A stretch of 64,000 nucleotides of DNA from Candidatus Altimarinota bacterium (GTDB taxonomy: Bacteria > Patescibacteriota > Gracilibacteria > UBA4473), in contig JAIPJB010000001.1 of NCBI GenBank assembly GCA_021734395.1, positions 124,001 through 188,000 on the forward strand. Reading direction: 5' to 3'. The notes under the pieces are model-generated. The model ran no database searches. It was not told where the DNA came from and saw only the letters and a program-made list of their open reading frames with translations. Positions within the stretch are counted from its first letter, which is position 1, and each line of letters opens with the position of its first letter. Positions 50,795 to 59,806 of this stretch are shown one piece after another. The translations under genes were made by a program, and so were the position numbers.

Positions 50795-51631
50795 ATGAAA
50801 GTCTTACTCTTGGGAAAAACAGGGCTTTTGGGATCCGAATTTCCGATCCTGCTGGAAAAAGCAGGAATTGAGTATCGTGCCCCTTCTCATCACGAATTGG
50901 ACATTCTTCATTTCGATGAAGTAGATCGATTTTTGGCGGGAGAATATTTCGATAGAATTTTATATTGCGCTGCTTATACACAGGTTGATAAAGCTGAAAA
51001 AGAACGAGGAACATGTGAAATGCTAAATGTCCGAGCACTCGAAAACATTCTCACGCATCGTCGCCCGATTATTCATTTTTCGAGCGAATATGTATTCAAT
51101 GCTCCTGACAGCATTGCCATCCCTGAAAATTATGAACGGCAGCCACTCAATGTCTATGGCGAATCAAAACTCAAAGCCGAAAAAGCCCTCGAAAATTCCG
51201 GCGTCTCTTTTTGGAATATTCGTACGTCCTGGCTTTTCGGTTCAAAAAAAGAAAATTTCGTAACACGAATCATACAAAAATCCCTCGAAGAAAATGAAAT
51301 AGAAGTCGTTGCCGATCAGATCGGAAGACCTACCTATACTCGTGACCTGGCACAGTTTGTCATCCGGCATTTTGTATTGGAATCTCCTGAATCCGGTCAC
51401 TATCACGTCCAAAATAGTGGTGAAGCCGTTTCCTGGGCTGATTTTGCTGAATACATCCTGAACAAAAAAGAGTGGGAAGGGAAGATTCTTCCCATCTCAT
51501 CGGATCAACTCCATCGTCCAGCACGTCGACCACTCAACTCTCTTCTGCGAAATACAAAACTTTCCTCATCCCTTCGGGATTGGCGCGAAGCCACCGATGA
51601 ATTTCTGGGCTCACTCTCTTCAATTTCCTGA
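50795..51631 (+). CDS. rfbD: dTDP-4-dehydrorhamnose reductase-like (RmlD) short-chain reductase
   Basis: 278 aa. Extended SDR that reduces dTDP-4-keto-L-rhamnose with NADPH in rhamnose synthesis for surface polysaccharide. GKTGLLGSEF (about 7-16) binds the cofactor; YCAAYTQVDKAE (about 57-68), HFSSEYVF, catalytic YGESK (Y121-K125), IRTSWLFG and VADQIGRPTYTRDLA match RmlD. Other rml genes are not in the window, so the sugar product is inferred. Confidence 0.88.
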   Translation: MKVLLLGKTGLLGSEFPILLEKAGIEYRAPSHHELDILHFDEVDRFLAGEYFDRILYCAAYTQVDKAEKERGTCEMLNVRALENILTHRRPIIHFSSEYVFNAPDSIAIPENYERQPLNVYGESKLKAEKALENSGVSFWNIRTSWLFGSKKENFVTRIIQKSLEENEIEVVADQIGRPTYTRDLAQFVIRHFVLESPESGHYHVQNSGEAVSWADFAEYILNKKEWEGKILPISSDQLHRPARRPLNSLLRNTKLSSSLRDWREATDEFLGSLSSIS

Positions 51632-51684
51632 TACATTTGGGAACTTGTTGAGGTGTAACCCCTTAAAATCGCAAACGTATTATT

Positions 51685-51948
51685 TCAAATCGCCCCTTCT
51701 TCTCGCAGGAGTTTTTCCTTTTCTCCTCGGAGTCCATTGTATTCGCCGATTCCATCCCGGCGCACTACTCGATGACAAGGAATATGCGGATAAATATTGC
51801 GCCGCAGAAGCGTTCCTACGGCTCTTGCGGCTCCTGGCGATCCAGCAGCACGGGCAACTTCTCCATAGGTCATGGTTTTCCCTCGGGGAATTTTTTCTAC
51901 GACGAGGAGAACTTTTTCTTCGAAACTCAGAGAAGACTTGGACATCAT
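51685..51948 (-). CDS. MGMT-fold protein (O6-alkylguanine-DNA alkyltransferase domain only)
   Basis: 87 aa, only the DNA-binding/active-site domain. YGEVARAAGSPGAARAVGTLLRRN precedes the alkyl-acceptor motif PHIPCHRVV (Cys58), then GIGEYNGLRGEKEKLLREEG. The cysteine is kept, so this is a possible mini-alkyltransferase and not an ATL protein (which has W or A there). The asparagine hinge (RNIYPHIPCHRV) is typical. Lacks the N-terminal domain of Ogt/Ada. Convergent with rmlD. Confidence 0.88.
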   Translation of the reverse strand: MMSKSSLSFEEKVLLVVEKIPRGKTMTYGEVARAAGSPGAARAVGTLLRRNIYPHIPCHRVVRRDGIGEYNGLRGEKEKLLREEGAI

Positions 51949-52007
51949 TTGTATTTTATTGAATTTTTACTTGTCCTCAAGCATTGTTTGGGGCACAATG
52001 CGCGCCG

Positions 52008-53648
52008 ATGAAGAAGTGGTGGCGAGATGTTCGATCTTTTTTTTCTTTTACTCGCGCACAAACGAGTTTGGATTTTTGGGGAAACAAAGAAAAACGAGCT
52101 CGAGAACGCCGAAAAAAAATTATTTGGATTCTCGGAGGAATCCTCTTTCTGTATGTTTTCTTGGTTTTGTGGCCCCTTCGATCTTTGGTTTGGAATGGTT
52201 TTCTGAGCGGAAAAACGCTCATTCTTTTTACCAATGAAGCCGAAGCCCGTCCCTGCGGAGGATTTATGACGGCGTTTGGAGTTGTTCAGGTGTTTCCACC
52301 AAAAATAGAACTGAAAAATGCATACGCATTGTCGGATTATACTTTTGGAAAAGCCGAAGCCCCTCTCAGCCAAGTCTCAGAAACAAAAAATTTCTGGGAT
52401 CTCGGGACAAGTGTCAATCTCGAAGAGTGCGCTTCCGCTTTTGAGCAGGCGTATGAAGAGGCCCGAAAAGAAAGCATCTCACAAGTCATTCTTTTTGATC
52501 TGCAGACGGCAGAAGAAATATTTCATTTATTTGCGCCGCTCAAAATAGGAGACCGATGGCTCCACGAGCGAAACTTTTTTGCGGAGCTCTCTCGAATAGT
52601 GAGCGATGTAGATCGACACGACGAAACAGCGCTTCAAAATCGGAAAACCCCACTGTCTCATGTAGGAAAGAAAATCCTTTGGCGAACTTTCCTGAACCCT
52701 CTCCTTCTCCCGAAAGCAACAAATATAATTGCTGAAAATATAGCTTCTGGGGATGTGTTCATCCCTGATATTTCCCCCCGAATACAAATAGAAAGAACTG
52801 ATTTCTCCCTTATAGAATGGAATTTGGGAGGAGCGAAATCGTCTCGATTTTTGGAAAAACTTCTGCAGATTTTTGTCCGAGAAATTGCTCCGGGAGAATG
52901 GGACATTCAGCTCCAGGTAAATATCACACACACGGGGGGAATCGATGAACCTCTCTCACAAAATTGGAAAGGAGGATTCGAAGTCGTAACGCCGAAATTT
53001 TTGGGGATCGAGCCTGTCTTTTTGGAAGCAGAAATTTCTCCTGGCGAGACTTTTTCAAAAACATTTTCATTTCAATACAAAGGGACTCTCAATGAGTTTT
53101 CTGTCTTCCGTCCTCGAGGACAGCGTGTCGCCGCATCTGTGTTGATTTCTCTTTTTCCTCAGCAAACATTTCTACGGGCAAACTTTGATACCCATGAAAA
53201 CAGTGGTCAGTTCATTGGAAATATAGAAGACTTTCGGCGTATGTTTCGCTGGGAAACGGCACCTGACAAATCGAATCCTTTTATAACCTTACACGAGGTT
53301 ATTTCTTTTGAATCGCTGCCTTCAGAAATACGATGGGACTGGGGAGAATACTTCCTCCGATCAGATACTTTATTTTTCCCAATAGAAATACACCTGAATG
53401 AAAAAATCCGTTTGAAAGAGAATTTTTCTGTTCAGATCAGAGATCGTGATTTTGAAAATACCGAAATTACCGAAGACATCCTCATACAGGATTCGAAAAT
53501 GCTGAAGGATCAGAGGACACTTCTTCTCTTGGGAAAAATTTCCCAGTGGCAAAACGAGGAAAGATTTTCAATAGAGATAGAAGGGATGGAAGATTTCTTC
53601 GGAAATCCGCTTTCTTCAGGACGAAGAACCCTTATGCTCCGCCGCTAG
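52008..53648 (+). CDS. DUF4012 family membrane-anchored extracytoplasmic protein
   Basis: 546 aa from ATG 52008 (MKKWWRDVRSFFSF). One membrane helix (IIWILGGILFLYVFLVLWPL, about 38-57). Right after it comes the DUF4012 hallmark ILFTNEAEARPCGGFMTAFGVVQV (about 71-94; family pattern N-x-x-E-x-R-P-x-G-G-F). The large outer region (about 100-540) is beta-rich with THTGGIDEPLSQNWKGGFEV. DUF4012 proteins are frequent in CPR and Actinobacteria, often near envelope polysaccharide genes; the role is not known. A possible promoter (TTGTCC, 17 bp, CACAAT at 51994-51999) lies just before the ATG. Confidence 0.8.
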   Translation: MKKWWRDVRSFFSFTRAQTSLDFWGNKEKRARERRKKIIWILGGILFLYVFLVLWPLRSLVWNGFLSGKTLILFTNEAEARPCGGFMTAFGVVQVFPPKIELKNAYALSDYTFGKAEAPLSQVSETKNFWDLGTSVNLEECASAFEQAYEEARKESISQVILFDLQTAEEIFHLFAPLKIGDRWLHERNFFAELSRIVSDVDRHDETALQNRKTPLSHVGKKILWRTFLNPLLLPKATNIIAENIASGDVFIPDISPRIQIERTDFSLIEWNLGGAKSSRFLEKLLQIFVREIAPGEWDIQLQVNITHTGGIDEPLSQNWKGGFEVVTPKFLGIEPVFLEAEISPGETFSKTFSFQYKGTLNEFSVFRPRGQRVAASVLISLFPQQTFLRANFDTHENSGQFIGNIEDFRRMFRWETAPDKSNPFITLHEVISFESLPSEIRWDWGEYFLRSDTLFFPIEIHLNEKIRLKENFSVQIRDRDFENTEITEDILIQDSKMLKDQRTLLLLGKISQWQNEERFSIEIEGMEDFFGNPLSSGRRTLMLRR

Positions 53649-53724
53649 AAATACCTTGACCCACCTCGGGAAAAGACTAAAATCCCTTCCGAAGACCTCA
53701 GAAATTCCCCTTGATTCTTTTTCT

Positions 53725-54054
53725 ATGTACACCAACAAACCCAAACGAATACGCCTTTCGTTTTTGGCCGCCCGTACTCAAAAGCTTCTCTTCTCTGTTC
53801 TCTGTGGATTCGCACTAACGCTCGCTTGTGTGCAGCTTTTTCTGATGAATAATCTGAGCATGAAAGGCTACATCCTGAGTAAGATTACAGAAGAGCAGAG
53901 CCAAATTACCAGTGAACTTCAAAAACTCGATGCGCAAGTAGCCCGTTTTGAAACACGAGAATATGTGTCTCGTCAAAGTGAACAAAAAACTATGATCGTC
54001 CGCCATTATCAACGATATATGGTCATGAAGGATACGTTTACCGCTCAAAAATAA
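53725..54054 (+). CDS. FtsL/DivIC-like bitopic membrane protein
   Basis: 109 aa from ATG 53725 (MYTNKPKRIRLSFLAARTQK); a start at 53656 gives 23 extra residues. One transmembrane helix (LLFSVLCGFALTLACVQLFLM, about 21-41) is followed by an extracytoplasmic coiled coil (ILSKITEEQSQITSELQKLDAQVARFE, about 50-76). The layout, a short basic inside, one helix, then a leucine-zipper-like coil, is that of FtsL/DivIC cell-division proteins, but sequence alone does not prove it. Eight genes of the division cluster are not nearby. Confidence 0.5.
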   Translation: MYTNKPKRIRLSFLAARTQKLLFSVLCGFALTLACVQLFLMNNLSMKGYILSKITEEQSQITSELQKLDAQVARFETREYVSRQSEQKTMIVRHYQRYMVMKDTFTAQK

Positions 54055-54099
54055 CGCATTATTTTTCGACATTTCTTCTTTTCTGGCAAGAGAACTTTG

Positions 54100-54128
54100 T
54101 TGCTCTACAAAGGCGTTTCGGGTATAAT
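54100..54128 (+). promoter_or_regulatory. clpC promoter
   Basis: TTGCTC (54100-54105), a 17-bp spacer, perfect TATAAT (54123-54128). The leader of about 54 nt carries a CIRCE-like operator (54151-54177). Confidence 0.65.
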
Positions 54129-54150
54129 ATAACGAAGATTTTTTGAAAAA

Positions 54151-54177
54151 TTTGCAAACTCATGTCTTGAGTGCTAA
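54151..54177. promoter_or_regulatory. CIRCE-like operator (HrcA site) before clpC
   Basis: TTTGCAAAC-N9-GAGTGCTAA. The right half is identical to the CIRCE consensus (TTAGCACTC-N9-GAGTGCTAA) and the left half matches 6 of 9. It lies between the -10 box and the clpC ATG, the normal place for HrcA repression. hrcA is not in the window. Confidence 0.55.
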
Positions 54178-54188
54178 AAAAGAAACCC

Positions 54189-56867
54189 ATGTCACATTTT
54201 GATTCCTTTACCCATTTCGCAAAAAACACACTTATTCTTTCTCAGGAAGAAATGCGCCGACTCGGAGATCGGCAGGTTCAAACTCAGCATTTGCTTCTGG
54301 GGATTCTGCGTCAGCCAAAATCTTTGGCCGGCTCTATCCTTCGTAATTACGGGATTACTTACGAAAACACTTTTCGCATTGCTGAAGATATAAAGCAGGC
54401 CGAAGAAAAAGAAGAAGTGTCTGATAAAGAGAATCAGAATATTTTTTCGATGTATGCCCAAAAAGTGATCGAAGTTGCCGCACAAACGGCTTTAGATTTC
54501 GGGCATTCGATGGTGGATTCTGAGCACATTCTCTATGCGCTTCTCAAGCAAAAAAATTCTGGATCCAATCAGATACTCGAATCACTTATGATCAAAACCG
54601 ATCAGATCCTCGAGCATCTGGAAGACGTATTCCGAAAAAGTGAAGAAAAAGATGCTTCTGCCTCAACACAAATGAATGCCAATGCGGCACAACTGGAACA
54701 ATTGCTCAATGGCCTGCACGGAATTCTTGTGGGGATGTCAGTCGGAATGAATAACGAAGATATTGAGAGTGGTGCTGGCGGACAATTTTCTCCGCAAAAT
54801 ATGGAAGAGAAAGTTGGAGAATCAGCTCCGCGAAAATCACGCAAGAAAAAACTCGCATTGGATTACTTCTGCAGCGATTTCACAGAAATGGCGATGAACG
54901 GAAAACTCGACAAAATTATCGGTCGAGAAAAAGAAATCAAACGTGTTATCCAGATTCTCTCACGAAAAAATAAAAACAATCCCGTTCTTCTCGGTGATCC
55001 AGGCGTCGGAAAAACAGCTGTAGTGGAAGGTTTGGCGCAAAAAATTGTTGCCGGAAATGTCCCTGATATTTTGGTCGACAAACGTGTTTTGTCTCTGTCT
55101 ATGTCCAATCTCGTCGCCGGAACAAAATATCGCGGAGAATTCGAAGAACGACTCAAACGAATTATTGATGAAGCATCCGAGGCCGCAAACGAAGTCATTC
55201 TTTTTATTGATGAACTGCACACTATTATCGGAGCAGGATCCGCTGAAGGATCCCTAGATGCGGCAAACATTCTCAAACCAGCCCTCTCGCGGGGATTAAT
55301 TCAATTGGTCGGCGCTACAACGGTAGAAGAATATCGCAAACATATCGAAAAGGATTCTGCACTGGCTCGTCGATTTCAGAGTATAGATGTTCCAGAACCG
55401 ACAACTGACGAAGCGATACAGATTCTCAAAGGGCTTCGCCCTCACTACGAACAATACCACAATGTCAAAATCTCTGATGATGCTGTATCTTCAGCGGTAA
55501 AATTGTCTGCGCGTTATATCAACGATCGGTTTTTGCCGGACAAAGCGCTGGATCTTTTGGATGAAGCCTGTGCTTCCAAATCAGTCGCCTCAAGTGCCAG
55601 TGGAAAAGAAATTCGTGAGCTCCGACAGAAACTCGCCGAATTACAAAAGAAAAAAGAATCCGCTGTCATTGCTCAGAACTACGAAAAAGCAAATCGCCTC
55701 CACCAAGAAGAGCAACAGGTGGAACTGCAAATCCAAACTCTCAAATCCAAAAAAGCGAAGTCTCAGCCACCCAAAAAGATCAACCAACTGGATATCGCTA
55801 AAATTTTAGAGCAGGCAACTGATATCCCTGTTTCTGCTTTGCTGGATTCAGAAATTAAACAGTTGCGAAGTCTCGAACAGACGCTGACCCAAAAAATCAT
55901 CGGCCAGGAAAAAGCCATTGAATCTGTTTCCAAGGCTATCCGTCGATCACGCGTTGGTCTCCAAAACCCGAATCGTCCATTGGGCGTTTTTCTCTTTTTG
56001 GGACCGACGGGGGTTGGAAAAACAGAACTCGTCAAACAACTCGCACAAGAAGTCTTTCACGACGAAAAAGCCTTGATCAAAGTCGATATGTCCGAGTTTT
56101 CATCGGGGCATACCGGCTCTCGATTGGTTGGCGCTCCAGCTGGATATGTGGGGCATGAAGAAGGCGGGGAACTCACCGAAAAAGTTCGTCGCAAACCCTA
56201 TTCGATTATTCTTTTCGATGAGATCGAAAAAGCCCATCGAGAAGTCCATAATATGCTCTTGCAAATTTTCGAAGACGGGCATCTTACCGACGGCAAAGGT
56301 CGCCGAATTTCGTTCCGCAATACAATCATTATTATGACGTCCAATATCGGAGCGAAACGATTTCAACAAAATGCCAATTCTATCGGATTCGGAGACACCA
56401 AAAAAGATCTCGCCGAACACGAACAGGAGTTTGAATCTATCAGTGAAGACGTGATGAAAGATCTGAAACAATCTTTCACGCCAGAATTTATCAACCGGGT
56501 GGATTCGGTCACAATCTTTAAGCCCCTCACTCGCGAAGCAATCAAAGAAATTGTAAAACTGCAGATCGATGAATTCGAAACCCGACTGCGGGAAGAAAAA
56601 GGATTAACGCTTGAAGTTTCTGGATCCGTTCTCAATTCACTTGCCAAAGAGGCCTATCACCCCGAATCCGGTGCCCGCCAAGTTCGCCGAGTATTGGCTG
56701 ATAAACTCGAAAATCCGCTCGTAGAAACCATTTTGGAAAACAATATACCGAAAAATGCCAGACTAAAAGTCAATTACGACAGCCAGAAAAAAACCTGTTC
56801 ATTTGAAGAGATGAAGCCGAAAACAAAGAAAACTTCTGCCAAGAAAACAAAAGCGAAAAAGAAATAA
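54189..56867 (+). CDS. clpC: ATP-dependent Clp protease ATP-binding subunit ClpC
   Basis: 892 aa from ATG 54189 (MSHFDSFTHFAKNTLIL). AAA+ unfoldase that feeds ClpP. Two N-domain repeats (about 5-70 and 85-150), D1 Walker A GDPGVGKTAV with IDELHTIIGAG and LKPALSRG, a short middle region with a UVR-like EKANRLHQEEQQVELQIQ (typical of ClpC and too short for ClpB), D2 Walker A GPTGVGKTELVKQLA, IILFDEIEKAH and FINRVDSV. The C-terminus is Lys-rich (KPKTKKTSAKKTKAKKK). An extended linker (about 160-225) is unusual. Followed immediately by the REP-like palindrome. Confidence 0.95.
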   Translation: MSHFDSFTHFAKNTLILSQEEMRRLGDRQVQTQHLLLGILRQPKSLAGSILRNYGITYENTFRIAEDIKQAEEKEEVSDKENQNIFSMYAQKVIEVAAQTALDFGHSMVDSEHILYALLKQKNSGSNQILESLMIKTDQILEHLEDVFRKSEEKDASASTQMNANAAQLEQLLNGLHGILVGMSVGMNNEDIESGAGGQFSPQNMEEKVGESAPRKSRKKKLALDYFCSDFTEMAMNGKLDKIIGREKEIKRVIQILSRKNKNNPVLLGDPGVGKTAVVEGLAQKIVAGNVPDILVDKRVLSLSMSNLVAGTKYRGEFEERLKRIIDEASEAANEVILFIDELHTIIGAGSAEGSLDAANILKPALSRGLIQLVGATTVEEYRKHIEKDSALARRFQSIDVPEPTTDEAIQILKGLRPHYEQYHNVKISDDAVSSAVKLSARYINDRFLPDKALDLLDEACASKSVASSASGKEIRELRQKLAELQKKKESAVIAQNYEKANRLHQEEQQVELQIQTLKSKKAKSQPPKKINQLDIAKILEQATDIPVSALLDSEIKQLRSLEQTLTQKIIGQEKAIESVSKAIRRSRVGLQNPNRPLGVFLFLGPTGVGKTELVKQLAQEVFHDEKALIKVDMSEFSSGHTGSRLVGAPAGYVGHEEGGELTEKVRRKPYSIILFDEIEKAHREVHNMLLQIFEDGHLTDGKGRRISFRNTIIIMTSNIGAKRFQQNANSIGFGDTKKDLAEHEQEFESISEDVMKDLKQSFTPEFINRVDSVTIFKPLTREAIKEIVKLQIDEFETRLREEKGLTLEVSGSVLNSLAKEAYHPESGARQVRRVLADKLENPLVETILENNIPKNARLKVNYDSQKKTCSFEEMKPKTKKTSAKKTKAKKK

Positions 56868-56901
56868 GTAGAGACGCGATTAATCGCGTCTCTACATTTT
56901 T
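56868..56901 (+). terminator. REP-like palindrome acting as clpC terminator
   Basis: Starts on the base after the clpC stop: 28-bp perfect palindrome (arms GTAGAGACGCGATT and AATCGCGTCTCTAC, 56868-56895) followed by ATTTTTT. The same sequence lies inside mnmA (5980-6005). It could also end the convergent trmB-like transcript. Confidence 0.85.
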
Positions 56902-56903
56902 TA

Positions 56904-57665
56904 CTATTTTGAATTTTTCTTCGGCTCCGGACACAAATCCCAGAGCAGCTGAAACCACGTTTTGAACGCATCAGCGATATCTTGATTGACGATAACCGTA
57001 AAGCTAAATTCTTGTCCAAATCCGCCAATAACCCCGTTGGAGAGGATATTGACGTGATCGCCAAAAATATCGATTGCGGCTTTGGTCGAATATTTTGCAG
57101 GGAGAAATTTATATTTTTTCCCGACATATGGGATGATTTCTGGACATTCCGTCTCCACTTCCGCATCAAAAAGGTGATAAAAATCCAGCTTTTTTTCTTT
57201 GAGTTCTTCCGAAAAATGCGGAAAAAAGTGTTTCACCCGCTCATCCAACCACATGCCCTTGGCGCCAATGAAGTAGGCTGTTTCGCCTACTCGAATCATA
57301 TCTCGCATATAATTTTTCCATCCTTCCGGACCGCGATACACAAAGACATCGTCTTTGTGTGGCACAGAAGCATAGAGCTTATCGAGGGCCGGCAACACAC
57401 GATCCAGCATATCCTGCTTTTCCTGGATAAATTCTCGAAATTTATGCGGATCTACCGCCTGATACATATTTTCGTGAGGAGAGAGAATCTCAAACACTAC
57501 TCCTTTCTCGATCAGGCGCTTGAGAGAATCATACACATTGCGCCGATGTACTTGTGTTTTTTGAGCGATATCGCCAACCGATAATTCGCCTTCCCGGAGC
57601 AAGGCTTCGTAAATAATGGCTTCATTTTTAGAAAATCCGAATTGGGCAAAAACCTTCTCGTACAT
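56904..57665 (-). CDS. TrmB-family transcriptional regulator
   Basis: 253 aa from ATG 57665 (MYEKVFAQFGFSKNEAIIY). The N-terminal winged helix is typical of TrmB/SgrR-like regulators: GFSKNEAIIYEALLREGELS, DIAQKTQVHRRNVYDSLKRL, IEKGVVFEIL (about 9-65), followed by FREFIQEKQDMLDRVLPALDKLYA (dimerising helix) and a C-terminal phospholipase D-like sensing domain (about 105-245, DVFVYRGPEGWKNYMRDMI). Known members sense sugars. Divergent from a sodium/solute symporter gene, with tandem operator sequences between them, so it likely controls that gene and itself. Confidence 0.85.
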   Translation of the reverse strand: MYEKVFAQFGFSKNEAIIYEALLREGELSVGDIAQKTQVHRRNVYDSLKRLIEKGVVFEILSPHENMYQAVDPHKFREFIQEKQDMLDRVLPALDKLYASVPHKDDVFVYRGPEGWKNYMRDMIRVGETAYFIGAKGMWLDERVKHFFPHFSEELKEKKLDFYHLFDAEVETECPEIIPYVGKKYKFLPAKYSTKAAIDIFGDHVNILSNGVIGGFGQEFSFTVIVNQDIADAFKTWFQLLWDLCPEPKKNSK

Positions 57666-57683
57666 TGAGTTCGTGTTATTTGT

Positions 57684-57710
57684 GGTGATAAGTATCACCA
57701 TTTGGTGATA
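57684..57710. promoter_or_regulatory. Tandem operator GGTGATA/TATCACC between regulator and symporter
   Basis: Three half-sites in a row: GGTGATA (57684-57690), TATCACC (57693-57699), GGTGATA (57704-57710). Neighbouring pairs form overlapping palindromes with 2- and 4-base gaps. It lies just upstream of the regulator's ATG and 66 bases before the symporter ATG. Confidence 0.75.
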
Positions 57711-57775
57711 TTTGCCACTCTTTATAACTTTATATCGTGCAATCGAAAAGTCAAATTATTCATACCTTTTCTCTT

Positions 57776-59203
57776 ATGAACTCTTTCTTTCTCCTCTTCG
57801 GATTCGCGATTGCCATGATAGCACTCAGTCTCTGGACTCACCGAAAAAATACCGGCACATCAGTCGAAGAATTTCTGGTCTCGGGTCGAGATGTTTCCAC
57901 GCTTCGAGGCGCTTTTTCTATCGCCGTAAGCTGGGTTTGGGCTCCAGCTATTTTTATTGCGGGACTACAAGCCTACACCAAAGGCCTGCCTGGAGCTTTT
58001 TGGTTCATTGTGCCCAATATCGCCTGCTTTTTTCTCTTCGCGTATGTCGCCACCGCCCTGCGAAAAAAATTCCCCAATGGATTTACACTTCCTGAGTTTA
58101 TTCGAGACAAGTTTCGATCACGCAGAACTCATATCGCTTTTCTGACGATTTTTTTTGGATATCAATTGGGAGCCATTGTGATTAATTCTGTCGCGGGAGG
58201 AGTCTTGTTGAATCTGCTCACCGGTATTGATTTTGGAATTGCTGCTGTAGGAATCTCCCTGACGGCTCTTTTGTACTCCGTTATCGGAGGCATGAGAGCA
58301 TCAATCATGACCGATGTACTCCAGATGATTATTATCTTGGGGTTGGCACTTGTTATCGTGCCCTGGGCTCTGAGGGAAGCCGGTGAAATTACCGCGATCA
58401 GCGGAGGTCTGGCAGGAGCAAGTGGGGAATTCGGGAACCTGCTGAACACTAAAATCGCGTGGACTTTCGGTATTCCTATGACAATATCACTTTTGTCCGG
58501 TCCGATCGGAGATCAGCAATTTTTTCAGCGAGCATTTTCTGTCCGAGCAGAAAACATCAAAAAAACATTTTTTTGGGGCGGTATTATTTTTGGGTTGGTA
58601 CCAATAATTTTATGCTTGCTTGGATTTGTGGCCGCCAATCCTGCTTTTGGGATCGAGGTTACAGATCCTCAAATGGTCGCTCCTGCTGCCATCGGACACT
58701 TCCTTCCCAATTGGGTCTTGATGCTTTTTACTCTCATGGCTTTTGCGGGGCTCAGCTCTACGATTGATTCTGCGTACTGCGCTATTTCAAGTTTTGTGGT
58801 GGCTGATATGACTCCTACCCACAAAACCGAACGCCAAAAAATTCATCGAGCCCGAGGAGCCATGATTGTTTTGGGATTATTGGGAACCGGAATTGCTCTC
58901 TTGAAGCCAGAACTTTTATGGGTCTTCTTCATTTATGGCGCATTGGTAGCGGTGGGTCTTTTTCCGACACTTTTTTCTATTTTTTGCCCATACTATACCG
59001 GAAAAGCAGCCTCTTGGTCGATTGTGGGAGGATTTATTCTTTCGATTCCTTTCTCGGTCTATGCCAATATTTCGGGCAATGAAAATCTGGTCGTTTGGTC
59101 TTCGATTGCCAGCATCAGTATCGGCGGAATTCTCAGCACTCTTTTTGCACTGGCAGAACGAGCCCGACAAAAGTATTCCAAAAAATCCATCGCAATCGGT
59201 TGA
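57776..59203 (+). CDS. Sodium:solute symporter (SSS family)
   Basis: 475 aa from ATG 57776 (MNSFFLLFGFAIAMIAL), 12-13 predicted membrane helices. Na+-coupled uptake of a small solute such as proline, pantothenate or a sugar; the substrate is not determined. The family signature GGMRASIMTDVLQMIIIL (about 167-184), SVEEFLVSGRDVSTLRGAFSIAVSWV near the N-terminus (about 28-53) and the second signature FAGLSSTIDSAYCAISSFV (about 322-340) are clear. It is divergent from the TrmB-like regulator. A dedicated Na+ symporter fits scavenging by a reduced cell. Confidence 0.9.
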   Translation: MNSFFLLFGFAIAMIALSLWTHRKNTGTSVEEFLVSGRDVSTLRGAFSIAVSWVWAPAIFIAGLQAYTKGLPGAFWFIVPNIACFFLFAYVATALRKKFPNGFTLPEFIRDKFRSRRTHIAFLTIFFGYQLGAIVINSVAGGVLLNLLTGIDFGIAAVGISLTALLYSVIGGMRASIMTDVLQMIIILGLALVIVPWALREAGEITAISGGLAGASGEFGNLLNTKIAWTFGIPMTISLLSGPIGDQQFFQRAFSVRAENIKKTFFWGGIIFGLVPIILCLLGFVAANPAFGIEVTDPQMVAPAAIGHFLPNWVLMLFTLMAFAGLSSTIDSAYCAISSFVVADMTPTHKTERQKIHRARGAMIVLGLLGTGIALLKPELLWVFFIYGALVAVGLFPTLFSIFCPYYTGKAASWSIVGGFILSIPFSVYANISGNENLVVWSSIASISIGGILSTLFALAERARQKYSKKSIAIG

Positions 59204-59241
59204 CGAATCTGTGAAAATTCCTAGTATCGCTCCACAGAAAC

Positions 59242-59691
59242 ATGGAAACCATCATCCAAAAGGCCCTAAAACTACTCTTGGATAAGTACGGGGCCCCTTA
59301 CGATTGCGTTACGGTTGTAGAAGAAAACAGCCATTATCGGGCTTCTATTGAGACGCCTGATCCAGCACGACTTATTGGTCGTAATGGAACTCTCCTCAAT
59401 GCTCTCCAGATTATTCTCAAAAATATTCTCTGGAAACAGAACGAGGAAAAAGCCTTTGTGACTCTTGATGTAGACGGATATCGCCAAGACCAATACGAGC
59501 GCATTTATCAAAAAGTTGAGAGTAGTATTGATATGATGAAAGAGCGAAATTTAAGCGAGATTAAACTGAATCCGATGAAGCCTTTTCTGCGGCGACTGGT
59601 ACATCTGTGGGTCGCGGAAAATTATCCCGAGCTCACGACTGATTCAGTCGGAGAAGGTCGTCAAAGAGCCGTGAGAATACACTACAAATAG
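59242..59691 (+). CDS. jag: Jag/KhpB-like KH and R3H domain RNA-binding protein
   Basis: 149 aa. KH domain with the RLIGRNGTLLNALQIILKNIL loop (about 42-60) and R3H domain with NPMKPFLRRLVHLWVAENYPELTTDSVGEGRQRAV (about 112-146; the R-x3-H is RRLVH). The extra N-terminal Jag-N domain of Bacillus SpoIIIJ-associated proteins is absent. In other bacteria it sits next to yidC; here yidC is at 8224. Role in RNA binding and cell elongation is known for the family. Confidence 0.9.
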   Translation: METIIQKALKLLLDKYGAPYDCVTVVEENSHYRASIETPDPARLIGRNGTLLNALQIILKNILWKQNEEKAFVTLDVDGYRQDQYERIYQKVESSIDMMKERNLSEIKLNPMKPFLRRLVHLWVAENYPELTTDSVGEGRQRAVRIHYK

Positions 59692-59806
59692 GGAACGAGT
59701 ACACGAGAAAACGAGACGACAAGTTCGGGCAGACATTTTGCTTTTTTTGTATACAATGAGCCTACTCGTAAAACTCGTTGACTTGTAACTCGTTGACTCG
59801 AAAACT

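Noticed and set aside
54192-54485. Minus-strand open frames within clpC, dnaG, secY and other long genes
   Set aside because: Shadow frames opposite strongly conserved coding sequence; no independent support.
59692-59806. T-box or other aminoacyl-tRNA riboswitch upstream of alaS
   Set aside because: The 115-base gap has repeated ACTCGTTGACT and inverted CGAG/CTCG runs but none of the T-box consensus.
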